NCBI RefSeq assembly: GCF_002968015.1
Contig: NZ_PUIP01000003.1
Span: forward strand, 372,001 to 436,000
Length of the DNA stretch: 64,000 nucleotides
DNA from: Massilia phosphatilytica
Lineage (GTDB): Bacteria > Pseudomonadota > Gammaproteobacteria > Burkholderiales > Burkholderiaceae_D
Direction of reading: 5' to 3'
Of the stretch, positions 32,652-41,917 are shown in pieces. A model generated the notes under the pieces. The model did not search any database and was not told where the DNA came from. It was given only the letters and a program-made list of their open reading frames with translations. Each line of letters opens with the position of its first letter. Within the stretch, counting starts at the first letter, position 1. The position numbers and the translations under genes were made by a program.

Positions 32652-33281
32652 ATGAATGAAGCCAAGCCTACCCGCACTCAGCGGCGCACCGAGGAAATGC
32701 GCCGTACCATCATCGAGATCGCTTCGCAAATCCTCGCCGAAGGCGGCACAGCGGCACTTAGCGCAGAGGAAGTCGCACGCCGTGCCGACATTGCGCCACA
32801 GACGGTTTACAACCGGGTTGGCGGCAAAGGCGCCCTGCTGGCTGCCGCGACCGAATTGGCCATGATCGAGAACCGCCGGCACATGGATGCGGCGTATGCG
32901 GCGCCGGGGTCACCGCTGGAACGCATCGGGCGGGCCGCAGCGGCTTATCAGCGGTTTGCGCAGGAACAACCGATCCAGTTCCTGCTCCTGGCCTCGCCGC
33001 CCGACGACCTGGAAACTGCCAGGACCTTGATGGCGCTGGTCACGGAACAGAACAGCAAGTTGGAACAGGCGTTGCGGGAAGGGATCGCCTGCGGCGAGAT
33101 TCGTGCCGACACCGACCCCGCCGCAATGGCGACTGCGCTTTGGGGAATGTTCAACGGTGTGCTGTCGCTGGCTGTGCGCAACGATGGGTTCAAGCTGGAG
33201 GACGCCGCTTGGGAGAAGGTCCTTGCATCGGCGACTCTCGTGCTTCAAGCCGGCCTGGCCGGCAGGCAAGCGCAGCCATAG
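32652..33281 (+). CDS. TetR-family transcriptional regulator
   Basis: This 209-residue repressor has an N-terminal helix-turn-helix (ALSAEEVARRADIAPQTVYNRVGGKGALLAA, read in parts) and a helical ligand-binding domain. It is divergent from the hydrolase-SDR unit and probably represses it until an effector binds. The ATG at 32652 is chosen by family start position; no strong ribosome site is visible upstream, and a GTG at 32634 in the same frame overlaps a GGAG. The ligand is unknown. The gene is followed by a convergent chemoreceptor. Confidence 0.9.
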   Translation: MNEAKPTRTQRRTEEMRRTIIEIASQILAEGGTAALSAEEVARRADIAPQTVYNRVGGKGALLAAATELAMIENRRHMDAAYAAPGSPLERIGRAAAAYQRFAQEQPIQFLLLASPPDDLETARTLMALVTEQNSKLEQALREGIACGEIRADTDPAAMATALWGMFNGVLSLAVRNDGFKLEDAAWEKVLASATLVLQAGLAGRQAQP

Positions 33282-33352
33282 CATGCTCCTCGCGCCGTTG
33301 GTATTCGGGTAAGACACGCTGAGCTTGCCTGGAGGTACGTCGAGAAGTCTCG

Positions 33353-34912
33353 TTAGACACTCACAGCGGATTCGAGCCTGAACATGCGGATCGTCTCGTT
33401 CAGCGTGTGCGCCTGTTCCTGCAGGGCCTGCGCCGCGCCGGCCGCCTGCTCGACGAGGGCCGCGTTCTGCTGCGTGACGCTGTCCATCTGGCCCACGGCC
33501 TGGTTGACCTGTTCGATACCGATGCGCTGCTCGTCGCTCGCCGCCGTGATGTCGGCCATGATGCCCGTCACCTGGCGCACGCTGGCCAGCACGCGCTGCA
33601 TCGTGTCCGCTGCGCGGCCGGTGAGTTCGGTGCCGCCCGCGATCTTCGCGGTCGAATCGTCGATCAGGTGCCGGATCTCGCGCGCCGCCGCGGCGGAGCG
33701 CTGCGCCAGGTTGCGCACTTCGGTGGCGACGACGGCGAAGCCCTTGCCCTGCTCGCCGGCCCGCGCCGCTTCCACCGCGGCGTTCAGCGCGAGGATATTG
33801 GTCTGGAACGCGATGCCGTCGATGATGCCGGTGATGTCCGCGATGCGGCGCGCACCGTCGCTGATCTCGTCCATCGTGGCCGCCACGCGCGCCACGGCGT
33901 CGCTGCCCTCGGCCGTGATCGTCGCCGTGGCCGCCGCCAGCGCGTTCGCCTCGCGCGCATTGTCCGCATTCTGCTGCACGGTGCCCGTGAGTTCTTCCAT
34001 CGACGAGGCGCTCTGCTGCAGCGCGCTGGCCTGCATCTCCGTGCGCGCCGCGAGGTCGAAGTTGCCGCTCGCGATCTGCGTGGACGCCGTGGCGATCGTC
34101 TCGGTCCCCCGCCGCACTTCCCCGACCATCGTGCCGAGGCTCGCGTTCATCGTGGCCAGCGCGCCAAGCAGTTCGCCGACTTCGTCCTGCGAACGCGCTT
34201 CGATCCGGCTGGTGAGGTCCCCGCCGGCCACGCGCTGCGCCACCGCCACCGCGCTGCGCAGCGGCAGCACGATCGAACGCGCGAGGCGGACGGCGAAAAC
34301 GAGGCCCACCGCCAGCGCCGCCGCGCCCAGTGCCAGCATCATGATGCGGCCGGACGCGATCCTGTCCTGTACGGCCTTGCCCGCACCGACGGCACGGCCC
34401 TTCTGCAGGACGTTCAACTCCTGCACGGCCAGTTGCAGCGCGTCCAGGCGTGGCAGGGTCTCCGCCAGCACCCGTTGCTGCGCCTCGTCGCGCCGCCCCG
34501 CTTCGACCAGGGCATTCACCTGCGTGAACGAGGCCACGTACGCTTCGCGCCGCTCGGTCACGCGGGCCAGCACGGCCTTGCCTTCGTCACTGGCGACGAG
34601 ACGGCGCAACGTGGCGAGGGCGCCGTCGATCTCGTGCCGGTTCGACGCGATCTTCTCGCGCACCCGGGCACGCCAGGCGTCGTCCGGGGCGACGAACAAT
34701 TCGAGCGTGCGGCGTGCATTGGCCCGTGTCATCGTGTCGATGGTGGCGGCGGCTTCCGCCTTGGCCCAGTCTTCGTCGATCAGGGTCACCGTCGCCTCAC
34801 CCACGTCATGGAAACGCTGCAGGCCGATCGCAACCACGAGGGCGAGCAGCAGCAGCACGAGACCAAAGCCGGCAGCAAGGCGGGCGCCGATCCTGAAGTT
34901 TGACATTGTCAT
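33353..34912 (-). CDS. Methyl-accepting chemotaxis protein
   Basis: This 519-residue chemoreceptor has a membrane segment at about 9-29, a periplasmic four-helix-bundle-like domain, a second membrane segment at about 190-212, and HAMP (to about 265). The signalling domain has the tip sequence [20 protein letters not shown], immediately followed by [19 protein letters not shown]. The start at 34912 has AAAGGA seven bases upstream; ATG 34906 is an alternative. It is divergent from moaA across 170 bp containing a NarL-like promoter for moaA. Its location suggests, but does not show, a response to nitrate or redox. It does not end with a pentapeptide tether. Confidence 0.92.
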   Translation of the reverse strand: MTMSNFRIGARLAAGFGLVLLLLALVVAIGLQRFHDVGEATVTLIDEDWAKAEAAATIDTMTRANARRTLELFVAPDDAWRARVREKIASNRHEIDGALATLRRLVASDEGKAVLARVTERREAYVASFTQVNALVEAGRRDEAQQRVLAETLPRLDALQLAVQELNVLQKGRAVGAGKAVQDRIASGRIMMLALGAAALAVGLVFAVRLARSIVLPLRSAVAVAQRVAGGDLTSRIEARSQDEVGELLGALATMNASLGTMVGEVRRGTETIATASTQIASGNFDLAARTEMQASALQQSASSMEELTGTVQQNADNAREANALAAATATITAEGSDAVARVAATMDEISDGARRIADITGIIDGIAFQTNILALNAAVEAARAGEQGKGFAVVATEVRNLAQRSAAAAREIRHLIDDSTAKIAGGTELTGRAADTMQRVLASVRQVTGIMADITAASDEQRIGIEQVNQAVGQMDSVTQQNAALVEQAAGAAQALQEQAHTLNETIRMFRLESAVSV

Positions 34913-34985
34913 GTGAATTCCTTTCGCTGTGACACATTATTGCCGCCGAGAAACCCAGTCTAGCGGCAGGACGCCCGGCCCGACA

Positions 34986-35053
34986 TACGCCGAAAGAACT
35001 AGCCCCCGTCCTCCGTCATGCCGACTCCCAGAGTGGCGCGCGGTCTCTACAAT
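34986..35053 (+). promoter_or_regulatory. Candidate NarL-dependent promoter of moaA-narXL
   Basis: The 7-2-7 element TACGCCG-AA-AGAACTA (34986-35001) is followed by GTCCTCC and TGCCGACT blocks and the -10 hexamer TACAAT (35048-35053). It aligns without gaps to the promoter at 24395-24462, with the same 54.5-bp distance from motif centre to -10. Confidence 0.6.
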
Positions 35054-35082
35054 CTTCACCATCACCCCTTAGGAGAACCGCA

Positions 35083-36057
35083 ATGTTGCGCGACCGCTAC
35101 GGCCGAACGATCGAATACCTGCGCCTGTCCGTGACGGACCGTTGCGACCTGCGTTGCACGTATTGCATGCCGACGGGGTTCAAAGGCTTCGAGGAACCGG
35201 AGGACTGGCTCACGTTCGACGAGATCGAGCGCCTGCTGCGCGCGTTCGCCCGCCTGGGCACGCGCCGCATCCGCCTGACCGGCGGCGAGCCCCTGCTGCG
35301 CCGCCACGTCACGGATCTCGCCGGACGCATCGCTGCGATCCCCGGCGTCGACGACCTGTCGCTGTCGACCAATGCAACGACCCTGCGCCGCCGCGCCGAA
35401 GGGCTGCGGCGGGCCGGCGTCGCGCGCATCAACGTGAGCCTCGACACGCTGGACCGCCAGTGCATGCAGTCGATCACGGGGCGCGACAGCCACGCGCGCA
35501 TCCTGGACGGCATCATGGCCGGCAAGGAGGCGGGCTTCGATCCCATCAAGATCAACATGGTCGCCATGCGCGGCGTGAACGATGGCGAGATCGAACGCAT
35601 GGCGGAGTTCTGCATCAGTCACGGCTTCGTGCTGCGCCTGATCGAAGTGATGCCGATGGGAGAAACGGGCCAGAACGCCGCCTACATGGACCTGCAGCCC
35701 GTGCGCGAACGCCTGCAGCACACATTCGACCTCGTGCCGCAGGCACTGGAACTGGGCGGCGGCCCGGCGCGCTACCTCGCCACCCGCGACGGCAGGAGCA
35801 GCATCGGCTTCATCACCCCGATGTCGCAGCACTTCTGCGCAACCTGCAACCGCGTGCGCCTGTCCGTGGACGGCACCCTGTACCTGTGCCTGGGCCAGGA
35901 AGAGAAATTCGAATTCCGCCCGCTGCTGCGTGGCGGCGCCAGCGACGCCGAACTGGAAGCCGCGATCCGCCACGCCATCGAACTGAAACCCCACCGGCAC
36001 GACTTCACGGCGCGGCCGGAAAAGATCGTGCGATTCATGTCGCAGACGGGAGGCTGA
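35083..36057 (+). CDS. moaA: GTP 3',8-cyclase (molybdenum cofactor biosynthesis)
   Basis: This radical-SAM enzyme performs the first step of molybdopterin synthesis, converting GTP to 3',8-cyclo-GTP. It supplies cofactor for the nitrate reductase encoded downstream. The N-terminal cluster site is CDLRCTYC (C21, C25, C28). A second C-terminal cluster is formed by FCATCNRVRL plus a later cysteine in LYLCLG. The protein ends with the essential GG. Its 324 residues are typical. The start has GGAGAA at a good distance. Other moa/moe genes are absent here, so this is probably an additional, nitrate-linked copy. It is the first gene of a moaA-carbonic anhydrase-narX-narL unit with a NarL-like promoter. 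Confidence 0.96.
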   Translation: MLRDRYGRTIEYLRLSVTDRCDLRCTYCMPTGFKGFEEPEDWLTFDEIERLLRAFARLGTRRIRLTGGEPLLRRHVTDLAGRIAAIPGVDDLSLSTNATTLRRRAEGLRRAGVARINVSLDTLDRQCMQSITGRDSHARILDGIMAGKEAGFDPIKINMVAMRGVNDGEIERMAEFCISHGFVLRLIEVMPMGETGQNAAYMDLQPVRERLQHTFDLVPQALELGGGPARYLATRDGRSSIGFITPMSQHFCATCNRVRLSVDGTLYLCLGQEEKFEFRPLLRGGASDAELEAAIRHAIELKPHRHDFTARPEKIVRFMSQTGG

Positions 36058-36058
36058 C

Positions 36059-36706
36059 ATGCAGGACATCGAACGCTTCATCCGCGGCTTTTCCCGCTTC
36101 CAGCAGCGCTTCATGAGCGAGCCGGTCGTGCGCGCCTCGCTGCGCGACGGCCAGCATCCGTCCACGCTCGTCATCGGCTGCTGCGATTCGCGCGTCGATC
36201 CGGCCCTGCTGACTGGCTGCGACCCGGGCGACATCTTCGTCGTCCGCAACATCGCCAACCTCGTCCCGCCGTGCACCGCGGACGCGTCGGCCGGCGTCAG
36301 TTCCGCCATCGAATTCGCCGTGTGCGGCCTGGAAGTGGCGCGCGTCGTCGTGCTCGGGCATGCGCGCTGCGGCGGCATCCGTGCCCTCATGTCGGGCAGG
36401 CGGGTCACCGACGAGACGGATTTCGTCGCGCGCTGGATGCGCATCGCTGCACCCGTGCGCGAGGAAGTGCTGCGCGCGCTGCCGCACAAGCACGACGACG
36501 CCCGCTGCCGCGCCGCCGAGCAGGCCAGCATCCTGCATTCGCTCGACAACCTGATGACCTACCCGTGGCTGCGCCGGCGCGTGGAAGCGGGCAAGGTCGC
36601 GCTGCACGGCTGGTACTTCGACATCGAGACCGGCTCGCTGCTCGCGTACTCGCCGCGCAAGCAGGAATTCCTGAACCTTGTCCAGCCGCTGGATGCCGCC
36701 GCATGA
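36059..36706 (+). CDS. Beta-class carbonic anhydrase
   Basis: This 215-residue zinc enzyme interconverts CO2 and bicarbonate. Zinc ligands are visible as C41 and D43 (CCDSRVD) and H102 with C105 (GHARCGG). The substrate-site region ANLVPPC is also present. The ATG lies one base after the moaA stop, and its stop overlaps the narX start as ATGA, so it is embedded in the moaA-narX-narL operon. A carbonic anhydrase inside a nitrate-sensing operon is uncommon. It might buffer pH or CO2 in anaerobic growth; that is speculation. Nothing in the sequence suggests loss of activity. Confidence 0.93.
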   Translation: MQDIERFIRGFSRFQQRFMSEPVVRASLRDGQHPSTLVIGCCDSRVDPALLTGCDPGDIFVVRNIANLVPPCTADASAGVSSAIEFAVCGLEVARVVVLGHARCGGIRALMSGRRVTDETDFVARWMRIAAPVREEVLRALPHKHDDARCRAAEQASILHSLDNLMTYPWLRRRVEAGKVALHGWYFDIETGSLLAYSPRKQEFLNLVQPLDAAA

Positions 36707-38637
36707 GCGCTACGCCGGACTATCCACCGATCCCGGGTCACCTGCGCCTGTCGACTCGCATCGCCGGGGCCCTGATCGGCTTCCTGCTGCTGGCGCTGAC
36801 CGCCATCGGCACCACCTTGTGGCTGTCGTGGCAACTCGAAGGCTCCGCCGCCGCCATCAACGAGACGGGCGGCGTGCGCAAGCAGGAATACCGGCTCGCG
36901 ATGCTGCTCGGCAGGGAAGATTCTGCCCGCGACGCGCGCGCGCAGATCGCGGCGATCGATGCGACCCTGGCGTTGATCGACCGCGGCGACCCGCAGCGTC
37001 CCCTCGGCCTGCCGCCGACGGCTGCCATCCGCGACAGCTTTTCCAGGGCGACGCTGCGCTGGCAGCGCGAACTGCGGCCGCTCGCGCTGCAGGTGCTGCA
37101 GGCGCGGGGCGACGAGCGCCGGCCCCCGCTGCGCGACTTCCTCGGCCGCGTGGACGCGTACGTGGCCCAGATCGACGCCATCGTGGGCCTCATCGAACGG
37201 GACAACGAGGTGCGCACGTTCTGGCTGCGCTGCTCGCAACTGGCGCTGATGGCGCTGGCGATGGGCGGCACCGTCGTCCTCGTGTACCTGATGTTCAGCC
37301 TCATCGTCGACCCGGTCGAGCGCCTGCACGCCGGTATGCGCAGCATGGCCGACACGGATTTCGGCGTCCGCCTGGACGTGGCCAGCCGGGACGAATTCGG
37401 CCAGCTCGCGACGGGTTTCAACCGGATGGCCGACCGGCTGGAACAGGTCTACGCGAGCCTGGAAGACAAGGTGCGCGAGAAGACGGCCGCGCTGGAAGGC
37501 CAGAACCGCGAACTGGCGCTGCTGTACGACAGCGCCGCCTTCCTGCAGGTGCGCCAGACCCTGGAGCCGATGTGCGAAGGCTTCATCGAGCGCATCATGC
37601 GTTACTTCGGCGCGGACGGCGGCTCAGTGCGGCTCGTCGACGTCAACACGGACAAGGTGCATCTCGTCGTGCAGGTCGGCCTGTCCGAGGAGATGGTGAA
37701 GGCCGAACGCTGCATGCCGGTTGGCGACTGCCTGTGCGGCGAAGCGGCGCAGGGCAAGCATCCCGTGGTCCGGCTGCTGCGCACCCTGCCCGGCCCCGAC
37801 GTGTCGCGCTGCGCGCGCGACGGGTTCGCGACGGTGTCCGTATTCCAGATTTTCGCCCAGGACCAGCACCTCGGCGTATTCAGCCTGCACTTCCGCACCG
37901 AGCAAAGCTTCAACGAGCGCGAGACGGCCCTGCTGGAAACGCTGGGCCGGTTGCTGGGCACCGCCATCGAGAACATGCGGCTGGCCGCGCGCGAGCGCGA
38001 GATGGCCATCTCGGAAGAGCGCAACATGGTGGCGCGCGGCCTGCACGACAGCATCGCCCAGGGCTTGAACTTCCTGAACCTGCAGGTGCAGATGCTGGAG
38101 CAATCGCTGCGCGACGGCGAGCAACAGGAAGCGGCCGGCATCGTCCCGCTGCTGCGCGCGGGCGTGCAGGAAAGCTACGAGGACGTGCGCGAACTGTTGC
38201 AGAACTTCCGCAGCCGGCTGGAAGAGGATGACCTCAACAGCGCGCTGCGCAAGGCCGTGCGCAAATTCCGCGACCAGACGGGCGTGGAGGCCAGCTTTCG
38301 CGCCGACGGCAGCGGCGGCCTGCCGTTTCCGCGCGAGGAACAGTTGCAGCTCCTGTTCATCGTGCAGGAAGCGCTGTCGAACATCCGCAAGCACGCGCAT
38401 GCCGACAAGGTGCTGGTACAAGTCCGTGACGGCCAAGACTTTTCGCTATCGATCAGCGATAATGGCGTCGGGTTCGATTCCGCCGCCGTCCCCGCATCCG
38501 GCGACAGCCACGTGGGATTGCACATCATGCGCGAACGGGCCCGGCATATCAACGCCGACCTGGCCATCGAGTCCCGGACCGGCGCCGGCACCACCGTCCG
38601 CCTGCACGTCGCGAGCATGCACCGGCGGGCCGCCTGA
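36703..38637 (+). CDS. narX: Nitrate/nitrite sensor histidine kinase NarX
   Basis: This 644-residue membrane sensor detects periplasmic nitrate and phosphorylates NarL. It has a membrane helix at about 20-43, then a periplasmic domain starting with the nitrate-binding P-box AAAINETGGVRKQEYRLA. A second helix lies near 175-197, followed by HAMP, a coiled coil and a cysteine-containing central domain (ERCMPVGDCLCGEA). A HisKA_3 phospho-acceptor H448 in GLHDSIAQGL and an HATPase domain (DNGVGFD) complete it. The length is slightly above E. coli NarX. The start overlaps the carbonic anhydrase stop. narL follows 5-17 bp downstream, depending on its start. Confidence 0.95.
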   Translation: MSATPDYPPIPGHLRLSTRIAGALIGFLLLALTAIGTTLWLSWQLEGSAAAINETGGVRKQEYRLAMLLGREDSARDARAQIAAIDATLALIDRGDPQRPLGLPPTAAIRDSFSRATLRWQRELRPLALQVLQARGDERRPPLRDFLGRVDAYVAQIDAIVGLIERDNEVRTFWLRCSQLALMALAMGGTVVLVYLMFSLIVDPVERLHAGMRSMADTDFGVRLDVASRDEFGQLATGFNRMADRLEQVYASLEDKVREKTAALEGQNRELALLYDSAAFLQVRQTLEPMCEGFIERIMRYFGADGGSVRLVDVNTDKVHLVVQVGLSEEMVKAERCMPVGDCLCGEAAQGKHPVVRLLRTLPGPDVSRCARDGFATVSVFQIFAQDQHLGVFSLHFRTEQSFNERETALLETLGRLLGTAIENMRLAAREREMAISEERNMVARGLHDSIAQGLNFLNLQVQMLEQSLRDGEQQEAAGIVPLLRAGVQESYEDVRELLQNFRSRLEEDDLNSALRKAVRKFRDQTGVEASFRADGSGGLPFPREEQLQLLFIVQEALSNIRKHAHADKVLVQVRDGQDFSLSISDNGVGFDSAAVPASGDSHVGLHIMRERARHINADLAIESRTGAGTTVRLHVASMHRRAA

Positions 38638-38654
38638 ATCGAATGGAGTTGAGT

Positions 38655-39341
38655 ATGGAAGATCCCCGCGAGCCGATCAGCGTGCTGCTGGTCGACGATC
38701 ACACGTTGTTCCGCAGCGGCGTACGGTCGCTGTTGCAGCGCAATCCGCGCTTCACCGTCGTCGGCGAGGCATCGGACGGCATCGACGGCGTGAAGCGGGC
38801 GATGCAGCTGAAACCCGACGTGATCCTGCTCGACCTGCACATGCCCGGCATGACCGGCGTGGAGACCCTCGAACTGATCCTGCAGGGCTGGCCCGAGGCG
38901 GCCGTCATCATGCTGACCGTGTCCGAGGAAGGCGAAGACCTGGCCACTGCCCTGCAGGCGGGCGCGCGGGGTTACCTGATCAAGAACATCGACGCCGACT
39001 ACCTCCAGCGCGCCATCGAACGGGCGGCCGCCGGCGAATCGGTGCTGGCCGAATCGATGGCCGCCAAGCTCGTGGCCCAGCTGCAGAAACAGCGCGAACC
39101 CAAGCCCGCCGCGCCGCCGTCGGAACTGGACAAGCTGACGCCGCGCGAACGCGAGATCCTCGCCTGCCTCGCGCGCGGGGAAAGCAACAAGCTCATCGCG
39201 CGCGTGCTGGACCTGGCCGAGAGCACGGTCAAGATCCACGTGCAGAACATCCTCAAGAAGCTCGGGCTGTCGAGCCGTGTGCAGGCGGCGGTGTTCGCCG
39301 TCGAGCAGGGGATCGGCAGCGGGCCGGATCGGCAGTCTTGA
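38655..39341 (+). CDS. narL: Nitrate-response regulator NarL
   Basis: This 228-residue response regulator has a receiver (acidic pair D14-D15, acceptor D60 in VILLDLHMPGM) and a LuxR-type helix-turn-helix (LTPREREILACLARGESNK, then STVKIHVQNILKKLGL). It is paired with NarX and is the obvious candidate to bind the four 7-2-7 motifs in this window. The start at 38655 is favoured because GGAG lies six bases upstream; ATG 38643 would include the ribosome site in the coding region. A dispersed repeat and a convergent hybrid kinase follow. Confidence 0.94.
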   Translation: MEDPREPISVLLVDDHTLFRSGVRSLLQRNPRFTVVGEASDGIDGVKRAMQLKPDVILLDLHMPGMTGVETLELILQGWPEAAVIMLTVSEEGEDLATALQAGARGYLIKNIDADYLQRAIERAAAGESVLAESMAAKLVAQLQKQREPKPAAPPSELDKLTPREREILACLARGESNKLIARVLDLAESTVKIHVQNILKKLGLSSRVQAAVFAVEQGIGSGPDRQS

Positions 39342-39347
39342 TCAATC

Positions 39348-39425
39348 GTAGGGTGGGCACCCCGTGCCCACGCGCGACGCGTGCGGTCCGCGGACGTCCG
39401 CGTGGGCTCAGGGAGCCCACCCTAC
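39348..39425. repeat. Dispersed inverted repeat with GTAGGGTGGGC ends
   Basis: The element is bounded by GTAGGGTGGGC (39348-39358) and its exact inverse GCCCACCCTAC (39415-39425). Inside lie further GC-rich mirror pieces around CGTGGGC and GTCCGCGGAC. It sits between the convergent narL and hybrid-kinase genes. A partial copy occurs at 52221-52246. It resembles small intergenic repeats of betaproteobacteria and may end transcription from both sides. Confidence 0.75.
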
Positions 39426-39429
39426 AGCA

Positions 39430-41745
39430 TCACCGTAATGCCAGCAGCGCTTCCTTTGCTTCCTCGTACGTGGTCGTAAGGGCAGCTAACTGCTCCTCCG
39501 CATCCTCGAAATTCTCCGCCTTCCCCATCAGCTCGAGGTTCGTGCACGGCACCCGCATCCGGTTGGCGCCGACGAAATCGATGCTCGACAACAGGTAATG
39601 CGCCGTCGCCGCCAGCAACTGCCCGTCGTGCTCGCGCACGGCGTGGTCCAGTTTGTGCAGCAGCTGCGGCACCTCGCCCACGAACGCATTCACCACGTCT
39701 TCCAGCAGTGACGCATCGTCGTCGATCGTGCGCAACTGCGCGATGCGGGCCGCGTCCAGTACGGCGTCGCCCGCGCGGCGCGCCGCTACATGGTCGCGCG
39801 CCGCGGCCAGCGCCTTGTCCAGCACGTCCATCTCGATCGGCTTCGGCACGTAGTCGTTCATGCCGGCGTCCAGGCAGCGTTCGCGGTCGCCCGGCATGGC
39901 GTTGGCCGTCATCGCGATGATGTAGGGCGCGTTGGCGCCGCGGAAGCGCTCGCGCAGGCGGCGCGTCGCTTCCAGCCCGTCCATTTCCGGCATCTGCATG
40001 TCCATCAGGATCACGGGATAGTCCTGGCGCTCCAGCGCCGCCACGGCTTCGAGTCCGTTGCCGACGACATCCGCGCGGTAGCCCAGGTGGCGCAGCAGTT
40101 GCCGGATCACCTTCTGGTTGATCGTGTTGTCCTCCGCGACGAGGATCGCGAGATCCGTCTCCTCCCGGGCCGGCGCCGGGCGCGCGGCCCGCGTCGCGGC
40201 CTGGCGCTCGCCCAGCACCTGCTGCAGGGCTTCCAGCAGCGCCGCCGGCTTGATCGGCTTGCTCAGCCACGCGGAGAATTCGCGCACGGCGTCTCCTTCC
40301 GCGCCGTGGCGCTGGCCGACGGACGTCAGCAGCACGAGCGGCAGCGCGGCGCGGTCGCGGTGCTTGCGGAGCTCGGCCGCGAGGCGGGCCCCGTCCATGT
40401 CGGGCATCTGCATGTCCAGCACGGCCACGTCGAACGGGTGGCCGTGGCGCACGAGGTCCAGCGCTTCCACGGCCGATGCCGCCGCCAGCGGTGACATGTC
40501 CCACAACAGCGCCTGCTTCATCAGGATGCGGCGGTTCGTCGCGTTGTCGTCCACGATCAGGATGCGGCGCCCGCGTACCGTGGCCGCGCGGTCGCGCAGC
40601 ACGTGTTCGGCCAGCTGGTCGTCGAACGCGTCGGCGACGATGGCCGCGCTGAACGTCGAGCCGCGTCCCGGTTCGCTGTCCACCGTCAGCCCGCCGCCCA
40701 TCATCTCCGCGAGGCGCCGGCTGATCGTCAGGCCCAGGCCCGTGCCGCCGTACTTGCGCGTGGTCGACGCATCGACCTGGGTGAACGAGTGGAAGATGTC
40801 GTCGAGGCGGTGCGGCGGGATGCCGATGCCCGTGTCGCGCACGGCGAACACGAGACGGTAGCCGCCCTCCGCGCACGGCTCGCCCGATACCGTGACGACC
40901 ACCTCGCCGTGGTGCGTGAACTTGATCGCATTGGACAGCAGGTTCACGAGGATCTGGCGCAGGCGCGTCGCATCCGCGAGGATCGTCGCGGGCACGCCGG
41001 GCTCGATCATGTACGCGAGGTCCAGGTTCTTGTCGCTGGCGCTGGGCGCGAGCAGGTCGAGCGCTTCCTCGACACAGCGGCGCACTTCGAACGCATGGCG
41101 CTCGAGATCCAGGCGGCCCACTTCCAGCTTCGAATAATCGAGCAGGTCGTTGATGATCGCGAGCAGCGCTTCGCTGCTGGAACGGATCGTCTCGGTGTAG
41201 TCGCGCTGCTCGTCGTCGATGTCCGTGTGCAGCAGGAGGCTCGTCATGCCGATGACGGCGTTCAGCGGCGTGCGGATCTCATGGCTCATATTGGCCAGGA
41301 ACATGCTCTTGGCCTGCATCGCCGCTTCCGCGCGGTCGCGCGCCAGTTCCAGTTCGCGCTCGTAAGCCTTGCGTTCCGAGATGTCCTGCAGGATCGCCGT
41401 GAGGATCACGCGCCCGCCCGCCGCCGACTTCGAGATCGTCGCCTCGGCCGGGAATTCGCTGCCGTCCTTGCGCACGGCGTAGATCGTGCCCCGTTCGCCC
41501 ATGCGCCGCGCCGTGCGCTCCCCGTGCTGGAAGCCCGCCACCCGTTCCGCGTGGCCGGGACGGAAGCGCGGCGGCATCAGCATCGCCAGGTCCTGGCCCG
41601 TCACTTCGGCGGCCGTCCACCCGAACACCCGTTCCGCGCCCTTGTTGAACAGGATGATCTTCTGCTGCTCGTCCGTGCAGATCACGGCGTTTTCCGCGAT
41701 GTCAATGATGTTGCTGAGTTGTTCCGGGCTGAGTGTGTGCGGCAT
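39430..41745 (-). CDS. Hybrid sensor histidine kinase PAS-HisKA-HATPase-REC-REC-HPt
   Basis: This soluble 771-residue kinase has no membrane helix. A PAS domain (about 10-125) is followed by HisKA with acceptor H155 ([11 protein letters not shown]), an HATPase domain ([29 protein letters not shown]), two receiver domains ([13 protein letters not shown] and [13 protein letters not shown]), and a C-terminal HPt region with the probable histidine in [13 protein letters not shown]. This is a complete intramolecular phosphorelay like BarA-type kinases, but without a cognate regulator gene adjacent. It is convergent with narL and divergent from narK1. The PAS ligand is unknown; a redox signal would suit the location. 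Confidence 0.93.
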   Translation of the reverse strand: MPHTLSPEQLSNIIDIAENAVICTDEQQKIILFNKGAERVFGWTAAEVTGQDLAMLMPPRFRPGHAERVAGFQHGERTARRMGERGTIYAVRKDGSEFPAEATISKSAAGGRVILTAILQDISERKAYERELELARDRAEAAMQAKSMFLANMSHEIRTPLNAVIGMTSLLLHTDIDDEQRDYTETIRSSSEALLAIINDLLDYSKLEVGRLDLERHAFEVRRCVEEALDLLAPSASDKNLDLAYMIEPGVPATILADATRLRQILVNLLSNAIKFTHHGEVVVTVSGEPCAEGGYRLVFAVRDTGIGIPPHRLDDIFHSFTQVDASTTRKYGGTGLGLTISRRLAEMMGGGLTVDSEPGRGSTFSAAIVADAFDDQLAEHVLRDRAATVRGRRILIVDDNATNRRILMKQALLWDMSPLAAASAVEALDLVRHGHPFDVAVLDMQMPDMDGARLAAELRKHRDRAALPLVLLTSVGQRHGAEGDAVREFSAWLSKPIKPAALLEALQQVLGERQAATRAARPAPAREETDLAILVAEDNTINQKVIRQLLRHLGYRADVVGNGLEAVAALERQDYPVILMDMQMPEMDGLEATRRLRERFRGANAPYIIAMTANAMPGDRERCLDAGMNDYVPKPIEMDVLDKALAAARDHVAARRAGDAVLDAARIAQLRTIDDDASLLEDVVNAFVGEVPQLLHKLDHAVREHDGQLLAATAHYLLSSIDFVGANRMRVPCTNLELMGKAENFEDAEEQLAALTTTYEEAKEALLALR

Positions 41746-41791
41746 GGCGGTTCCGTGCGACCTGGGCGATAGCCGCCATCGTACACGGACC

Positions 41792-41807
41792 TACGCCTTT
41801 GTGACTA
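41792..41807 (+). promoter_or_regulatory. NarL-like 7-2-7 motif upstream of narK1
   Basis: TACGCCT-TT-GTGACTA is close to a two-fold symmetric pair of NarL-type heptamers. It lies 110 bp before the narK1 start. The nearest -10-like hexamer (TACGCT, 41876-41881) is about two helical turns further away than in the moaA and 24493 promoters. Confidence 0.55.
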
Positions 41808-41917
41808 GGCCGCCTAGCTCTATTGCGCGCCCGCGCCCACCCCTCCGGCCAATGGTTGGGCTGGCCCCCGCCACGTACGCTTCCATCATCAACAAGTGCT
41901 TTCATCAGGAGAAAAAA

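Noticed and set aside
39338-39345. TTGATCAA as an FNR site
   Set aside because: It has no 4-base spacer between the halves and overlaps the end of narL.
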